Shown here in pieces: positions 6,491-7,442 of a stretch of DNA of 7,442 nucleotides. Location: assembly GCA_028695865.1 (NCBI GenBank), contig JAQVID010000135.1, positions 1 through 7,442 on the forward strand, in the 5' to 3' direction. The position numbers and the translations under genes were made by a program. Source of the DNA: Thermoguttaceae bacterium (GTDB lineage Bacteria > Planctomycetota > Planctomycetia > Pirellulales > Thermoguttaceae). The notes below the pieces were generated by a model that searched no databases, was not told where the DNA came from, and worked only from the letters and a program-made list of their open reading frames with translations. Numbering within the stretch: the first letter of the stretch is position 1; each line of letters starts with the position of its first letter.

Positions 6491-6790
6491 ATGGCTAAGC
6501 CGATGGAAGCATTGGGAATGATTGAAGGAAAAGGGTTCATCGCGCTGTTTGAAGCGACGGACGCCATGTTGAAAGCCGCCAATGTGCAATTTCTTGGTTG
6601 GGATAAAGTCGGAAGCGGAATTGTCACCGTATTTATTACGGGTGATGTCGCCGCGGTGAAAGCTGCCACAGACGCTGGCGCGATGGCTGGAAGTCGTGTT
6701 GGTGAAATCACGGCGGTTCAGGTGATTCCGCGTCCCAATGGCGATATTGCGAAAGTTTTGCCCGCCAATATGATTAAACCGGCGAAATAA
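6491..6790 (+). CDS. BMC-H hexameric shell protein (first copy)
   Basis: A 99-residue single-domain BMC shell protein, typical size for the family. Such proteins form hexamers that tile the flat facets of the microcompartment shell. Visible hallmarks are MEALGMIEGKGFIALFEATD (5-24), the Lys of AMLKAANV (28) at the hexamer edge, KVGSGIVT (39-46) with the pore-lining GSG at 41-43, GDVAAVKAA (51-59), and IPRP (79-82). The C-terminus extends about ten residues beyond the second copy and is Lys-rich (MIKPAK). GGAG at 6481-6484, six bases before the ATG, supports the start. It is 67 bp upstream of the second copy, with which it should build mixed facets; pore residues differ between the two. No short C-terminal cargo or membrane segment is seen. 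A trimeric BMC-T is excluded by length. Confidence 0.96.
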   Translation: MAKPMEALGMIEGKGFIALFEATDAMLKAANVQFLGWDKVGSGIVTVFITGDVAAVKAATDAGAMAGSRVGEITAVQVIPRPNGDIAKVLPANMIKPAK

Positions 6791-6857
6791 TTATTCGTGA
6801 TTCAACATTGACTATTTGTATTAACAACAATCTTATTAGTATAACAGGAATAATAAA

Positions 6858-7127
6858 ATGAACGATGCAATCGGATTGATTGAAACCAAGGGGTTGTTGG
6901 CCCTGGTCGACGCCACGGATGCCATGGCCAAAGCGGCCAACGTTGAAATTGTTAAAAGAATTCAAATCGGCGGCGGGTTGGTTACGACCGTTGTTCGAGG
7001 CGATGTAGGTTCAGTGCGAGCCGCGATTGAAGCGGGCAAAGCTGCGGCGCAGCAAGTGGGCGAGCTCATGGGAGCACATGTGATTCCGCGTCCGGCCGAA
7101 GGTGTCATGGCCGCTTTTATCGACTGA
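6858..7127 (+). CDS. BMC-H hexameric shell protein (second copy)
   Basis: An 89-residue single-domain BMC shell protein, near the minimum size of the family. It begins AIGLIETKGLLALVDATDAM (4-23), keeps the edge Lys (25 in MAKAANV), has the pore motif QIGGGLVTT (36-44) with GGG at 38-40, GDVGSVRAA (48-56), and HVIPRP (74-79). It is clearly a paralogue of the preceding gene but diverged over most positions, so the pair is old rather than a recent duplication. AGGA at 6846-6849 lies eight bases before the ATG. The gene ends 19 bp before the kinase gene, indicating one transcript. The 67-bp gap on its left contains TTGACT (6808-6813) but no matching -10, so I do not call a separate promoter. Confidence 0.96.
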   Translation: MNDAIGLIETKGLLALVDATDAMAKAANVEIVKRIQIGGGLVTTVVRGDVGSVRAAIEAGKAAAQQVGELMGAHVIPRPAEGVMAAFID

Positions 7128-7146
7128 TTTTAAAACGGAACTTACG

Positions 7147-7442
7147 ATGAAGATTTTAGTCGCAAACCTAGGTTCGACAAGTTTTAAGTACAGCTTGTAC
7201 GATATGGAGGGCGAAAAGCTCCTTGCCCGGGGTAAAGTGGAGCGAATTGGCGATCCGTTGAGTCTGTGTACGGTGACGATTGGCGAAACGACCCGGCAGG
7301 TCGAAGTCAAAGTCCCCGATCACGCGGTTGCGGTTCGGCAGTGTCTTGCCCAATTGACCGATCCTGATTCAGGTTGCTTGTCGTCGCCTGATGAAGTTGG
7401 GGGAATTGGTTTTAAAGCGGTCCTGGCTAACGGTTATTCCGG
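7147..7442 (+). CDS. ackA: Acetate-kinase-family protein, N-terminal part (cut by window edge)
   Basis: The first 98 codons are present; the frame is open to the right edge. The N-terminus, MKILVANLGSTSFKYSLYDM, matches the acetate/butyrate kinase signature (N-x-G-S-x-S-x-K), the first phosphate-binding strand of the sugar-kinase/actin fold. Acetate kinases make ATP from acyl phosphate, the product of PduL, so the two genes form a linked pair. The position where acetate kinases carry GHRVVHGG reads GFKAVLAN here (88-95), so a normally conserved catalytic Arg appears to be Lys and the HGG is missing. That suggests a divergent subfamily with altered substrate or activity. The start is supported by GGAA six bases upstream and by the signature beginning at residue 2. 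Family assignment is fairly safe; the exact substrate is not. Confidence 0.82.
   Translation, partial: MKILVANLGSTSFKYSLYDMEGEKLLARGKVERIGDPLSLCTVTIGETTRQVEVKVPDHAVAVRQCLAQLTDPDSGCLSSPDEVGGIGFKAVLANGYS

Noticed and set aside
6358..6711. Minus-strand open frame of 117 codons
   Set aside because: Antisense to the first BMC-H gene and the leader structure; the plus-strand protein is unmistakable.
6808..6845. Promoter before the second BMC-H gene
   Set aside because: TTGACT is a fair -35, but the base run at 16-18 bp spacing is a poor -10; TATAAC at 6840 is 26 bp away.

Overview
The window looks like a chromosomal piece from the Planctomycetes/Verrucomicrobia group, most likely a planctomycete. 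Two things point there. The right side carries a pduL, shell protein, shell protein, acetate-kinase-like run of the kind found in the planctomycete/verrucomicrobial (PVM) type of bacterial microcompartment locus. The left side carries large type IV filament platform proteins with long Pro/Ala and Gly/Met-rich tracts, which I associate with planctomycetes. The assignment rests on gene content and recognised motifs, not on a database search.

Left part (1-5130, minus strand). Two genes point leftwards. The first in transcription order (5130 to 2488) is an 880-residue protein that joins a PilM-like actin-fold domain to a PilN-like half (VNLIP motif, one membrane helix, periplasmic region), so it has the overall layout of GspL from type II secretion. 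A 123-bp gap follows, then a second gene (2363 to beyond base 1) for a single-pass membrane protein of at least 787 residues. Its place and layout suggest a PilO/GspM-like partner. It contains several Gly-rich tracts and ends, as far as the window shows, in a Pro/Ala/Thr tail encoded by at least five tandem 39-bp repeats. Together they would form part of the inner-membrane platform of a type IV pilus or related secretion machine.

Middle (5131-5675). A divergent intergenic region of 545 bp holds a strong bulged inverted repeat, a tandem 9-bp direct repeat, an extended -10 promoter facing right, and a leader RNA hairpin abutting a Shine-Dalgarno sequence. A 12-codon upstream reading frame follows, and its stop codon overlaps the pduL start.

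Right part (5676-7442, plus strand). pduL encodes a phosphotransacylase with an N-terminal helix resembling an encapsulation peptide. Two BMC-H (single-domain hexameric shell) proteins follow, then the start of an acetate-kinase-family gene cut by the window edge. In such a compartment the phosphotransacylase regenerates CoA from acyl-CoA inside the shell, and the kinase turns the acyl phosphate into ATP. PVM compartments are known for breakdown of deoxysugars such as fucose and rhamnose. The aldolase, aldehyde dehydrogenase and pentameric vertex proteins expected of such a locus are not in this window and would lie to the right. A folded element of about 80 nt between pduL and the first shell gene could set the ratio of enzyme to shell protein.
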